From NCBI GenBank assembly GCA_963716925.1, contig CAVQUX010000006.1, positions 1,116,001 through 1,180,000 on the forward strand: DNA of 64,000 nucleotides, read 5' to 3'. Position 1 is the first letter of the stretch, and each line of letters starts with the position of its first letter. Position numbers and translations under genes: made by a program. The notes under the pieces were generated by a model. That model saw only the letters and a list, made by a program, of their open reading frames with translations. It was not told the DNA's origin and ran no database searches. Shown here piece after piece: positions 26,007-35,292 of this stretch. The stretch comes from DAISKN01 sp963716925. Lineage in GTDB: Bacteria; Acidobacteriota; Vicinamibacteria; Marinacidobacterales; SMYC01.

Positions 26007-26876
26007 TTCTTTCCGGCGCCTCGGCACTCCTGCTGCATTCGGTCCTCGCCGCGAGTCTCGTGCATGCGGCGCCGGTCGAGATTCCCGAGGGTCCCTCGAG
26101 CTTTCAGTACGCTGACGCGAGTACGAGTCGTCCGATGACCGTCTGGACCTACCGCCCGAAGGCGCTCGCTCCCGGGGCGAAGATCGTCTTCGTGCTGCAC
26201 GGCATGAACCGGGATGGGGAACGCTATCGCGATCAATGGCAGCCTCATGCCGAGAGCGGCGCCTTCCTCCTGGTGGCCCCGGAGTTCGACGATCAGAGCT
26301 TCTCGGAGTACGCTTATCAGCGGGGAAACGTCGCCGACGCCGAAGGGAATCGCCGTCGAGAAGAGCCGCTGGACGTTCACTACGATCGAAAGGCTCTTCG
26401 ACGTCGTCCGGACGGCGGCGAGGCTTCGCACCACGAAGTACTCGCTCTACGGACACTCCGCGGGCGCCCAGTTCGTCCACCGGTTCGTGTTGTTCATGCC
26501 CGACGCCCGCTACGAGCGCGCCATCGCCGCCAATGCCGGCTGGTATACGCTGCCGACGTTCGAAGCGTCCTTCCCCTACGGGCTCGAGGGCACCCCCGCG
26601 ACCGAAGCCGGGTTGAAGCTGGCCATGGGACGCGACCTCGTCGTGATGCTGGGAAACGAGGACACCGATGATTCCGATCCCGGCCTTCGCAATACCGAAC
26701 GGGCGCGATCCCAGGGACGGACGCGCCTGGAGCGGGGGGAGAGCTTCCATCAGACTGCTGTCGCGAGCGCGAGGAAGCTCGGCGTACCCCTGAGGTGGCG
26801 GCGAATCATCGTTCGAGATGCGGGACATTCGAACCGCGAGATGGCCAGGGCGGCGGCGGCCCTACTCGTCCCGTAG
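26003..26876 (+). CDS. exported alpha/beta hydrolase (one frameshift)
   Basis: About 290 residues after repair. The signal peptide is MILSGASALLLHSVLAASLVHA. An alpha/beta-hydrolase domain follows with KIVFVLHGMNRDGERYRDQW (oxyanion region), the nucleophile elbow YGHSAGAQFVHRF, and a C-terminal DAGHSN bearing the catalytic histidine. The frame changes near 26350, between NVADAEGN and EKSRWTFTTIERLFD; both sides are typical of the same family. It resembles secreted feruloyl-esterase/PHB-depolymerase-like hydrolases. The substrate is unknown. The start overlaps the stop of the lipocalin-like gene by 4 bases. Confidence 0.78.
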
Positions 26877-26924
26877 CTTGGATTACACTTGCCTCTTCGC
26901 CGACCGGGACACGAGGTGAATCTC

Positions 26925-29043
26925 ATGCGCACTCTGTTCGGGCTCTCGAGCGCTCTCCTGCTCCTCGGCTGCACGCTCGCGATGGCGCAGCCGGTGACGA
27001 CCTCCGATCTCGAGAACTCCGCTTCCGACAACTCGTCGTGGCTCACTTACGGGCGGGACTACTACGGCCAGCGCTTCGTAAGGCTTTCTTCGATCACTCC
27101 CGCGAACGTCCACCGGCTCCATCCGGCGTGGGTGTTCGCGACCGGAGGAGACAACCGCGGACTGCAGGCCACCCCTCTGATTCACGAGGGAGTGCTCTTC
27201 CTCTCGGCGGATCAATCCCGGGTATTCGCGATCGACGCCCGGACGGGGAAGAAGAAATGGGCCTACGATCCGAAGATGGGAAAAGACGTCGAGCGCGTCT
27301 ACTGCTGCGGCTCGAACAACCGGGGGGTCGCTCTCCTGGGAGATCTCGTCTACGTGGGCACGATGGACGCCCGCATGGTCGCGCTTAATAAGGATACGGG
27401 CGAAGTCGTGTGGGAGACCGAGGTCATCGACTGGGAACAGGGCTACAGCATCACCGGAGCTCCGCTCGTGGTGAAGGATATGGTTTTGACCGGAGTCGCC
27501 GGGGGGGAGTTCGGAATCCGAGGTTTCGTCAAGGCGTTCGATGCCAAGACCGGCGCCGAGCGCTGGACGGCTTACACCATCCCCGGCCCGGGTGAGCCCG
27601 GCAATGAGACCTGGCCGGGCGACACCTGGAAGAACGGAGGCGGTCCCACCTGGACGACGGGCGTCTACGATCCGAATCTGAACCTGGTCTACTGGAATAC
27701 GGGCAACGCCGCGCCGTGGAACTGCCACGTGCGCAAGGGCGACAACAAGTGGACGGCGGCGACGATCGCCATCGACGCCGACACCGGAAAGATCGACTGG
27801 GGGTTTCAGTACACTCCCTGGGACTGCTGGGACTACGACGCCGTGAGCACGCCGGTGCTCGCGGACGTCACGCTCGGCGAAAGAGGACCGGTGAAGGCGC
27901 TCTTCCACCACGACAAGAACGGCTTCTTCTACGCTCTCGATCGCGAAAGCGGAAAGTTCCTCTACGGCGAGCCCATCGTCCCCGGCATCAACTGGGCCTT
28001 CGGCCTCGATCCCGAGACGGGCCGGCCCAACGTGAACCCCGACATGGTAGCGGTCTCGGGGGGACCGGAGGTCGGCCCGATCATCCCGAGTCTCGAAGGC
28101 GGTATCGACTGGCAGCCCCTGGCCTACAACCCGGATCTCCACACGCTCTACTTCATGTCGAACCAGTGGGCGATGGGGATGAAGTTCTGGGCCGAAGGAA
28201 AGTTCGAGCCCCCGGCGAAGGGCGAGTGGTATCTCGGCGCCGATTATCAGAACTACCTGACGAGCGAGACTCCGGGGAACTTCGTCGCCTTCGACGTGGT
28301 CGAGCGAAAAGTGGTGTGGCGTGCGGTGAGCCCCGCCCCTTTCTGGGCGGGAGCGGTCGCGACCTCGACCGGCCTCGTTTTCACGGGCGACATGCGGGGC
28401 TACTTCATGGCCTTCGACGCGCGGTCGGGAACGATTCTCTGGCAGTTCCAGACGGGCTCGGGCATCATCGGAAGCCCCATCACCTACGAGCTCGACGGCA
28501 AGCAGTACCTCGCCGTCCCCTCCGGCGGCATCGGGGGCGACATGAGCTTCTACTACAAGGAGCCCAAGGCGGGAAATCTCTGGGTCTTCGCCCTCGACGG
28601 CGGCGCCTCCGGCGGAGGTTCCCACGGGGACGAATCTCACGACGCTCAAGGGCGGCTTGCCGAGGGTGGGAGAGCCGGGCCATACCCTCGGCGGCCGCGT
28701 TCTCCCGGGGTACGGCTTTCCGGCGACCGAGGGCGGGGTGCCGGTCCCGGGAGACAGTATCCCGCAGCCGACGTCCGCTTCGTCATCGACCCCCGCGGCC
28801 TCCGACCCGGAGGCCGTCGTCCGCGGCGAGAGGCTCTATCGAGCTCGCTGCTTCGGCTGCCACCAGTCCGGCGGCGCCAGCGGTCCGAACCTGTTCCGGA
28901 CGGCGCTCGCTCGAGACCGGTTCGAAAAGGACGTCGCCGACGGAGTCGAGGGCACGCTCATGCCGTCGTTCGGGTCGCTTCTCTCGAAAGAGGAGATCTG
29001 GGAGATCTACGCCTTCGTTCTCTCCCGCGACCGTCTCGAGTGA
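26925..29043 (+). CDS. PQQ-dependent dehydrogenase with C-terminal cytochrome c domain (quinohemoprotein, one frameshift)
   Basis: About 705 residues after repair. The signal peptide is followed by an eight-bladed quinoprotein propeller (SSWLTYGRDYYGQRFVRL and tryptophan-docking repeats such as AIDARTGKKKWAYDP). Vicinal cysteines Cys127-Cys128 (VYCCGSNNRG) cap PQQ, and TGNAAPW and WDCWDYDAVSTPVL carry the calcium and catalytic residues. After a frame change near 28628 the sequence continues NLTTLKGGLPRVGEPG. It ends in a c-type heme site CFGCH (28849-28863) with a distal methionine in TLMPSFGS. It oxidises alcohols or related substrates in the periplasm, passing electrons through its own heme. 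ATG 26925 has GAGGTG 6 bases upstream. Confidence 0.9.
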
Positions 29044-29045
29044 CG

Positions 29046-29840
29046 TCAGTCGGACGGAAGAGGCATCTCGTCCTCATCCGCCCGGCGTTTCTGATCGGCG
29101 ATGATTTTCGTCCACTCGCGTTCCATGTCGAGTCCCTGTTTCTTCGCGAGCGCGGTGAGCCAGCGCGGAGGCTTCGCCGGAGTCTCGACGGGGCCGGCCG
29201 ACGCGCCGAGGTCCATCAGAGCCTTCAGACCGACGAGGATCCCGAGAAGACTCATGGGAGTCTGGTAGCGCATCATGAGAAACGCTCCGAAGATGACGAC
29301 CAGATGCAGGATCACCACCCGCCCGAGAGCCACCTGCACTCTCGCCTTGAGCCAGGAGAAAGGCTGCTGGCCGAGGCTCATGGCGTCATAGAGGAGCTCG
29401 AGGACGGTGAAGCCGGCGACGGCGAGGAGGCCGTTTCGGAAGGATTCCACGTCGACCAACCACGGCGAGGCTCCTTCGCCCGTCCAGTGCTGATTGAGCA
29501 TCAGCAGAAATACGCCGAGAAAGAGACCGTGAGCGAGGGTGAACACGTAGAGTATCGTCGCGTACTCCGCGAGGAACGTGGTCTCCGGTTTCGGCTTCTC
29601 CTTGCCTAGGGCTCTCGTGGGGGAATCGTCAATCTGGCGGCGCCAGTGCCCTCGGGCGCGGGTGAGCCGGCGGTGGAGCCAGATCCGCAAGACGTTCGCC
29701 GTTCCGGTCAAGAGCGTCTCGCTCCAGAAGACCCACAGGAAGGTGCTCGCGGACCAGCCGAACCAGAGGACGCCGGCGAGAGGCACGAGGCTGGTCGCGA
29801 GAACGAACGCGCGATGAATCCATTTCCCGAGAGCGTCCAT
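29046..29840 (-). CDS. integral membrane protein, DUF6498-like
   Basis: 264 residues with about six hydrophobic helices (VLATSLVPLAGVLWFGWSA, ILYVFTLAHGLFLGVFLLM, VVILHLVVIFGAFLMMRYQ, among others) and a charged C-terminal tail (KKQGLDMEREW, RRADEDEMP). The WFGWSASTFLWVFWSETLL opening resembles DUF6498 membrane proteins; the function is unknown. AGGAG lies 7 bases before ATG 29840. It follows the DUF3830 gene by 9 bases, so the two are probably cotranscribed. It ends 2 bases from the PQQ gene stop, convergently. Confidence 0.7.
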   Translation of the reverse strand: MDALGKWIHRAFVLATSLVPLAGVLWFGWSASTFLWVFWSETLLTGTANVLRIWLHRRLTRARGHWRRQIDDSPTRALGKEKPKPETTFLAEYATILYVFTLAHGLFLGVFLLMLNQHWTGEGASPWLVDVESFRNGLLAVAGFTVLELLYDAMSLGQQPFSWLKARVQVALGRVVILHLVVIFGAFLMMRYQTPMSLLGILVGLKALMDLGASAGPVETPAKPPRWLTALAKKQGLDMEREWTKIIADQKRRADEDEMPLPSD

Positions 29841-29849
29841 AGGGCGCTC

Positions 29850-30266
29850 CTAGGCTCGCGAGCGAAACACGATGGGCTGCGCGCCGTGCCACAGGACTCG
29901 TTTGCCGAGGTCCATCAACTGCTCCGCCCCTTCCACCACGGTCAGGAAGTGGTTTCCCGCGAGCTGTCCCATCTTGCTCGCGAACCGCGCGCTGCCATAG
30001 GCGAAGAGGATTTCGGTCTCGCTGAAGCCGCCGGGATAGAGCAGAAGATCGCCCCGGGAGGGATGGCTGGTGTGGTTCTCGAACGGGAGCCCGGTCTCCA
30101 AATCTCCCAGGGGAATCCAGACGGCTTCCCCGCTCCACCGCGAGTGGATGATTCGATTCTCGAACGGAAGGAGCCGGCGAAACGCGTCGCAGGTTTTCGG
30201 CGCGAGCTCCACTTCGAGCTTCGCCGTGAAATGGAAAGGGCCCGTCTCGATGACAACGGTCTCCAT
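29850..30266 (-). CDS. DUF3830 family protein (cyclophilin-like fold)
   Basis: 138 residues, with ELAPKTCDAFRRLLPFENRI and HSRWSGEAVWIPLGDL, which are characteristic of DUF3830, a family with a cyclophilin-like barrel. No catalytic function is established. The family often sits near amino-acid or amide metabolism genes, but here the neighbours are membrane proteins of unknown function. ATG 30266 starts the conserved domain directly; the upstream sequence has no clear Shine-Dalgarno. It lies 38 bases after the zinc-ribbon gene stop. Confidence 0.8.
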   Translation of the reverse strand: METVVIETGPFHFTAKLEVELAPKTCDAFRRLLPFENRIIHSRWSGEAVWIPLGDLETGLPFENHTSHPSRGDLLLYPGGFSETEILFAYGSARFASKMGQLAGNHFLTVVEGAEQLMDLGKRVLWHGAQPIVFRSRA

Positions 30267-30304
30267 GGGGAGGGAGCCTATCACGCTCCTTTCGGGTCTC
30301 TCGC

Positions 30305-31399
30305 CTACTTCTCCCCGATGACGAGCGTATCGAACATGTGCTGGAACTCGGAGGCGACGGAGGGAAACTCGCCCTGCCCGGCAAAGCCGATGAACTGGTA
30401 TCCCTGATCGCCGAAAACCACGAGCCCGTAGGTGTAGTCGATCGACATCCCCATGACGGCGGCTCGAGCACGAACCCGCCGCGACTGCTCGTAGTTCTCG
30501 AAGAGCTGTCCGGTCTCCAGCACCTCCACGCGGCTGGCCGCGTTCTTCAGGTTGCCCAGAACCGCATCCTGGTAGTCCGCGACGTTGACCGCCTGGCCGC
30601 CGAACGATTCCACGATGATGATGAAGTGTGCGTCCTTGTCGGGGCGCACGAGCCATTGGTCGGCGACCGCGTTCTCCCGCTTCGTTATCGCCTGACTGCG
30701 GACGTACCACAGGGGGTTGGGAGCGTCGAACCGGTAGTCGTAGGCGACGCCCTGAACCCCGTCCTCGCCGATGACCTCGATGTCCTTCGATGCCAGGAGC
30801 GCCTCCGCGCTCCGGGCGCGCGTGCCCAGGTGAAGTCCGAAGCCGGCGAAGAGCATATAGGCCGCGGCAACGACCGAGCTCAGCCCGAGCCGGGCGCTCC
30901 CCGGCCTGCCCAAGAGCAGTCCCAGAAGAGACCCGCTGAGCGCGAGCTGCATCACCGCGGAGGCGGCGTCCCCGGACTGGATCGAAAGCCCCAGGAACAA
31001 CAGGGCTCCCAGTACGACGCGAACGATGCACAATTGCACGACTTTTCGCTGTCCGAGCACGAGGAGCCCGCCCAAGATCAGATCGACGACTGCCGACGTG
31101 GAGCGGCTCGGCCCCGCCAGCGCGACTTGAAGGACGACACTCGTGTAGAAGGCAGTGAGCGCATTCAGGATGAGAACGACGCCGGCGATCCGCGCGCCGA
31201 GGGAGATCGTCTCCTCATCTGGCTCGTTGAACGACGAGAAACTCCGCGGCGGCGCCAGGCTCGCCGAGGGAGGGCGATAGGGCGCCTGCCCTTCGTCCGC
31301 GGGGGAAGTGGCATCGAGCTCCGCCCGGCAGCGGGGGCACCGGCGATCGGAACGCTCGCTGTGCCGCAGACCGCACCGAGAGCATCGAACGAAGTTCAC
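30305..31399 (-). CDS. zinc-ribbon membrane protein, unknown function
   Basis: 364 residues starting at GTG 31399. The N-terminus holds a zinc ribbon (CSRCG, then CPRC 15 residues later). A proline/serine-rich linker and about four membrane helices follow (around 70-190: LGARIAGVVLILNALTAFY, LILGGLLVLG, VLGALLFLGLSI, LSSVVAAAYMLFAGFG). A C-terminal alpha/beta domain comes last (HFIIIVESFGGQAVNVADYQ). The soluble tail may face the periplasm. I do not recognise the family. It is divergent from uup. Confidence 0.65.
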   Translation of the reverse strand: MNFVRCSRCGLRHSERSDRRCPRCRAELDATSPADEGQAPYRPPSASLAPPRSFSSFNEPDEETISLGARIAGVVLILNALTAFYTSVVLQVALAGPSRSTSAVVDLILGGLLVLGQRKVVQLCIVRVVLGALLFLGLSIQSGDAASAVMQLALSGSLLGLLLGRPGSARLGLSSVVAAAYMLFAGFGLHLGTRARSAEALLASKDIEVIGEDGVQGVAYDYRFDAPNPLWYVRSQAITKRENAVADQWLVRPDKDAHFIIIVESFGGQAVNVADYQDAVLGNLKNAASRVEVLETGQLFENYEQSRRVRARAAVMGMSIDYTYGLVVFGDQGYQFIGFAGQGEFPSVASEFQHMFDTLVIGEK

Positions 31400-31471
31400 G
31401 AACCCTCCCGACCCGCCTTTTCAAAAGCGTACAACGGAAGATTCCTCGGCGTCCAGCCCTCGGCCGCGCTC

Positions 31472-31477
31472 TATAAT
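31472..31477 (+). promoter_or_regulatory. TATAAT -10 element directly before uup
   Basis: A perfect TATAAT ends 8 bases before the GTG at 31486. Transcription from it would begin at about the start codon itself, so uup is likely translated from a leaderless or nearly leaderless mRNA. No good -35 is visible 17 bases upstream. Confidence 0.45.
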
Positions 31478-31485
31478 CACCGGCG

Positions 31486-33378
31486 GTGCCTCTCGTCTCT
31501 CTTTCCGGTCTTTCCCTCGAGATCGGCGACCAGCCGATCCTCCGGCGGGCGGAGCTTACGCTCGAGGCCGGCGAGCGGGTGGCGCTCATCGGCCGCAACG
31601 GCGCCGGCAAATCGACGCTGCTTCGAATCCTCGAAGGCGATCTCAAGCCGGACTCCGGTGAGATCCGCGCCAGGCCGGGCCTTCGGGTGAGCCGCCTCGC
31701 GCAGCTGCTGCCCGAGGCCGGCGACGAGACGCTGCGCGATTACGTCGCCATGGGTCTATCCCATCTCCAGGTCCTCCTCGACCGGTACCACCGCCACACG
31801 GCGGCGCCGATGGACGAGACCGCCCTGAAAGAACTGGAAGACCTTCAGCACCAGATCGACGCCGAGGGGGGATGGAACCTCGAACGGCGAATCGAGACGC
31901 TCCTTTCGGAAATGAACCTGCCGGCGGAGCGCCGGATGAAGGACCTGTCCGGTGGGTGGCGGCGCCGGGCGGCGATCGCCCGGGCGCTGGTCTCGAGCCC
32001 GGAGCTCCTACTGCTCGACGAGCCGACGAATCACCTGGACGTGAGCGCCATCGAGTGGCTGGAAGAGCGCCTCCAGGGCTTCTCCGGCTCGCTTCTCTTC
32101 GTGACCCACGACCGGGCGTTCCTGGGCCGGCTCGCCACGCGCATCGTCGAGCTCGACCGCGCGCAGCTCACGAGCTGGCCCGGGGACTACGGGAGCTACC
32201 TCCGGCGGAAAGAAGAGGCTCTGGCGGCCGAATCGCGCGCGGCGTCTCTTTTCGACAAACGCCTCGCGGAAGAAGAAGCGTGGATTCGGCAGGGGATCAA
32301 AGCCCGGCGCACGCGGAACGAAGGAAGGGTGCGCGCCCTCGAGGCGATGCGCGAGGAGTACGCGGCCCGCGTGGCTCCGGAGGGGAAAGCGCGCATTCAA
32401 ATAGAGCGGGCGGAGTCCTCGGGACGCCGGGTCATCGAGCTCGAACGGGTGAGTCATGCGTTCGGGGCCGACGTCCTGTTTCAGGATCTCTCGCTCAAGA
32501 TACTGCGGGGAGACCGGCTGGGTCTCGTCGGAAACAACGGCGTCGGAAAGACGACGCTCCTTCGTATCTTCCTGGGCGAGCTCCAGCCCCGGACGGGCGC
32601 CGTCCGGCTCGGAGTCAATCTCGAGATTGCGTACTTCGACCAGCTCCGCAGCGAGTTCGATCCGACGAAGACGGTGGCCGAAATCGTCGCCGACGGAAGC
32701 GATCACGTAACCATCGGCGGGAAGGACCGCCACGTCATCGGCTACCTCAAGGGTTTCTTGTTCAGCGCCGAGCGCGCTGCGACCAGGGTCGAAGCTCTTT
32801 CCGGAGGGGAGCGCAACCGCGTCCTTCTCGCCCGCCTTTTCGCCCGCCCCTCGAACCTCCTGGTCCTCGACGAGCCGACCAACGACCTGGACCTGGAAAC
32901 GCTGGAGGTGCTCGAGGACCAGCTCCTGGAGTACCTGGGCACGCTCATCGTGGTCAGCCACGATCGCGCGTTTCTCGACAACGTGGTGACCAGCACGCTG
33001 GTGTTCGAGGAGGGAGGCGCCGTCCATCGCTATCCGGGCGGCTACAGCGATTGGCTGCGAAAGGGACATGCTCTGGCGGTCAAGGACGGACTCGGAAGAG
33101 CGGCGGTCGAAGAGAAGCCGCCGCCGCTCGAGCCCAGGACCGTCGCACGGCCGGCGAAGCTCAGCTACAAGCGGAAGCTCGAGCTCGACGCGCTTCCGGA
33201 GAAGATCGAGACTCTGGAGAAGAAGGTCGCCTCCCTCGAGGCGGAGGCCGCGGCGCCCGATTTCTACGCGCGGCCTTTTGCGGAGGTCGAACCGGTCTTG
33301 AACGAGATCGCTTCGACCCGGCGAGCGCTCGAGGAGATTCTCGAGAGGTGGATCGAGCTCGAGGGCACGGGTGATTGA
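31486..33378 (+). CDS. uup: ABC-F ATPase Uup
   Basis: 630 residues with two ABC ATPase domains in one chain and no membrane helices. Walker A motifs are GRNGAGKST and GNNGVGKTT. Signatures are LSGGWRRRAAIARAL and LSGGERNRVLLARLF. Walker B motifs are LLLLDEPTNHLD and LLVLDEPTNDLD. The inter-domain linker is rich in Arg/Glu. A C-terminal coiled coil (KLSYKRKLELDALPEKIETL to the end) is the DNA/ribosome-binding tail that separates Uup from the other ABC-F proteins. It acts on ribosomes or branched DNA in the cytoplasm. It starts at GTG with no Shine-Dalgarno, next to a TATAAT. Confidence 0.92.
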   Translation: MPLVSLSGLSLEIGDQPILRRAELTLEAGERVALIGRNGAGKSTLLRILEGDLKPDSGEIRARPGLRVSRLAQLLPEAGDETLRDYVAMGLSHLQVLLDRYHRHTAAPMDETALKELEDLQHQIDAEGGWNLERRIETLLSEMNLPAERRMKDLSGGWRRRAAIARALVSSPELLLLDEPTNHLDVSAIEWLEERLQGFSGSLLFVTHDRAFLGRLATRIVELDRAQLTSWPGDYGSYLRRKEEALAAESRAASLFDKRLAEEEAWIRQGIKARRTRNEGRVRALEAMREEYAARVAPEGKARIQIERAESSGRRVIELERVSHAFGADVLFQDLSLKILRGDRLGLVGNNGVGKTTLLRIFLGELQPRTGAVRLGVNLEIAYFDQLRSEFDPTKTVAEIVADGSDHVTIGGKDRHVIGYLKGFLFSAERAATRVEALSGGERNRVLLARLFARPSNLLVLDEPTNDLDLETLEVLEDQLLEYLGTLIVVSHDRAFLDNVVTSTLVFEEGGAVHRYPGGYSDWLRKGHALAVKDGLGRAAVEEKPPPLEPRTVARPAKLSYKRKLELDALPEKIETLEKKVASLEAEAAAPDFYARPFAEVEPVLNEIASTRRALEEILERWIELEGTGD

Positions 33379-33410
33379 CTTCGAGGGAATCCCCGCTTAG
33401 CGTGTGGACC

Positions 33411-35279
33411 ATGGGCCGCTCCATCACCCGCCGGGATTTTCTCAACGGGGCCGCCATCGGGGCCGCGGGCTCGCTCCTTGCGCCCGAGCTCGCCGCCGCT
33501 CTCGAGGCTCTCGCGCGCCTGCCGCTTTCGCAGCAGGAAGCCGGTTACTACCCGCCGGCTCTCACCGGGATGCGGGGAAGCCACGACGGGTCGTTCGAGG
33601 TCGCGCATCGCCTTCGCGACGAACGCGGGTGGTCGGCTTCCGGGGAATCGACGGGAGAGACGTTCGACCTCGTGGTCGTGGGCGCGGGGCTGAGCGGCCT
33701 CGCGGCGGCGTACCAGTTCCGGAAGGCGGCGGGTGCGGACGCGCGGATCCTCCTTCTCGACAACCACGACGACTTCGGAGGCCACGCCAAGCGCAACGAG
33801 TTCCGGCACGGCGATCGGCTCCTCATCGGATACGGCGGGACCGAGCAGATCTACCCCGGTCCTTCCGCGTTCGGTAAAGACGCCCGGGCGCTCCTCGCGG
33901 AAATCGGCATCGACACCGATCGGTTCTACACGGCATTCGACCGGAAGCTGTACTTCTCGCTCGGTCTCGAGCAGGCGCTCTTCTTCGACAAGGAGACTTT
34001 CGGGGCGGATCGGCTGGTGACGGGCGAGGGCAAGCTTCCCTGGGCGGAGTTCTTGAGAAAGACGCCGCTCTCGGAGGCCGCCCGCGGTGACATCCAGCGG
34101 CTGCACGAGGAAGAACGCGACCGAATGCCGGGGCTGAGCGTCGAGGAGAAGCGGGCCCGGCTGGGCAGGATGAGCTACAACGATTTTCTGTTGAAGGTCG
34201 CGAACGTCCATCCGGACGTCCTCCCTTATTTCCAGACGCGCCCCCATCGGCTGGGCGCCATCGGGTCGGACGCGAGATCGGCTCTCGGCGCCTGGCGCAG
34301 CGGTCTTCCGGGCTTCCGCGGCCTCGGGCTGGGGCAGCCCCCTTCGACCGACAGCCACGAGCCTCACGACATCTTCCATTTCCCCGACGGCAATGCCTCG
34401 CTCGCGCGGCTCTTCGCGCGAGCCCTCGTTCCAGCCGCGGTCCCGGGGAAGGACATGGAAGACGTCGTGACCAGTCGAGTCGACTACGCCCGGCTCGATG
34501 ACGCCGGATCGAAGGTCCGCATTCGCCTCAACAGCACGGCCGTCGCCGTGAGCCACGCCGGCGATCCCGCGAGCGCGCGCGAGGTCGAGGTGACCTACGT
34601 CACCGGGGAGAGAGCTCATCGCGTGAAGGCCGCGCACTGCGTGATGGCCTGCTACAACGCGATCGTCCCCTACCTCTGCCCGGAGATGCCGGAAGCGCAG
34701 CGGGAGGCGCTCTCCTATGCCGTCCGCGCGCCCCTGGTCTACACCAACGTTCTCGTTTCGAACTGGCGCCCATGGCAGAAGCTCGGCGTCCACCACATCC
34801 TCGCTCTGAATGGGTATCACACCGAGGCCAAGCTCGATTTTCCGGTGAGCCTCGGAGCGTACCGTCACCCGGCGACCCCCGACGAGCCCATCGTGCTGCA
34901 CATGGAAAAAACCCCGCTGAAGCCGGGGCTCCCCCGCCGCGAGCAGCATCGGGCCGGGAGGATCGAGCTCTTGAGCACTCCGTTCAGCGTCTTCGAGCGC
35001 GAGATCCGCGATCAGCTCGGGCGAATGCTCGGAGCGGGAGGTTTCGACCCCGCGCGCGACATCGAGGCCATCACCGTCAATCGTTGGCCCCACGGGTACG
35101 CGACGGGACGCGACCCGCTCACCGATCCCGAGTGGCCGGAAGGCCAGGACCCTTGGACGATGGCTCGAAAGCCCTTCGGACGAGTCGCGATCGCGGGCTC
35201 CGACTCGGGCCCGGGCGCGCTCACCCAGGTGGCGTTCGACGAAGCGCTGCGGGCGGTTCGCGAAGTCGGCGAAACCTGA
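33411..35279 (+). CDS. Tat-exported FAD-dependent oxidoreductase, spermidine-dehydrogenase-like
   Basis: 622 residues. The Tat signal is SITRRDFLNGAAIGAAG. A dinucleotide fold follows (DLVVVGAGLSGLAAAYQFRK, then LLLDNHDDFGGHAKRNEF). The sequence YPPALTGMRGSHDGSFEVAH is typical of SpdH-like flavoproteins, and the C-terminal FAD-closing segment is FGRVAIAGSDSGPGA. It probably oxidises an amine or related substrate in the periplasm. ATG 33411 is chosen because it gives the normal short Tat n-region. The ORF extends upstream to a TTG at 33375 that overlaps the uup stop. Cotranscription with uup is possible (32 bases apart) but functionally unlinked. Confidence 0.85.
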   Translation: MGRSITRRDFLNGAAIGAAGSLLAPELAAALEALARLPLSQQEAGYYPPALTGMRGSHDGSFEVAHRLRDERGWSASGESTGETFDLVVVGAGLSGLAAAYQFRKAAGADARILLLDNHDDFGGHAKRNEFRHGDRLLIGYGGTEQIYPGPSAFGKDARALLAEIGIDTDRFYTAFDRKLYFSLGLEQALFFDKETFGADRLVTGEGKLPWAEFLRKTPLSEAARGDIQRLHEEERDRMPGLSVEEKRARLGRMSYNDFLLKVANVHPDVLPYFQTRPHRLGAIGSDARSALGAWRSGLPGFRGLGLGQPPSTDSHEPHDIFHFPDGNASLARLFARALVPAAVPGKDMEDVVTSRVDYARLDDAGSKVRIRLNSTAVAVSHAGDPASAREVEVTYVTGERAHRVKAAHCVMACYNAIVPYLCPEMPEAQREALSYAVRAPLVYTNVLVSNWRPWQKLGVHHILALNGYHTEAKLDFPVSLGAYRHPATPDEPIVLHMEKTPLKPGLPRREQHRAGRIELLSTPFSVFEREIRDQLGRMLGAGGFDPARDIEAITVNRWPHGYATGRDPLTDPEWPEGQDPWTMARKPFGRVAIAGSDSGPGALTQVAFDEALRAVREVGET

Positions 35280-35292
35280 AGCGGAACGTCGT

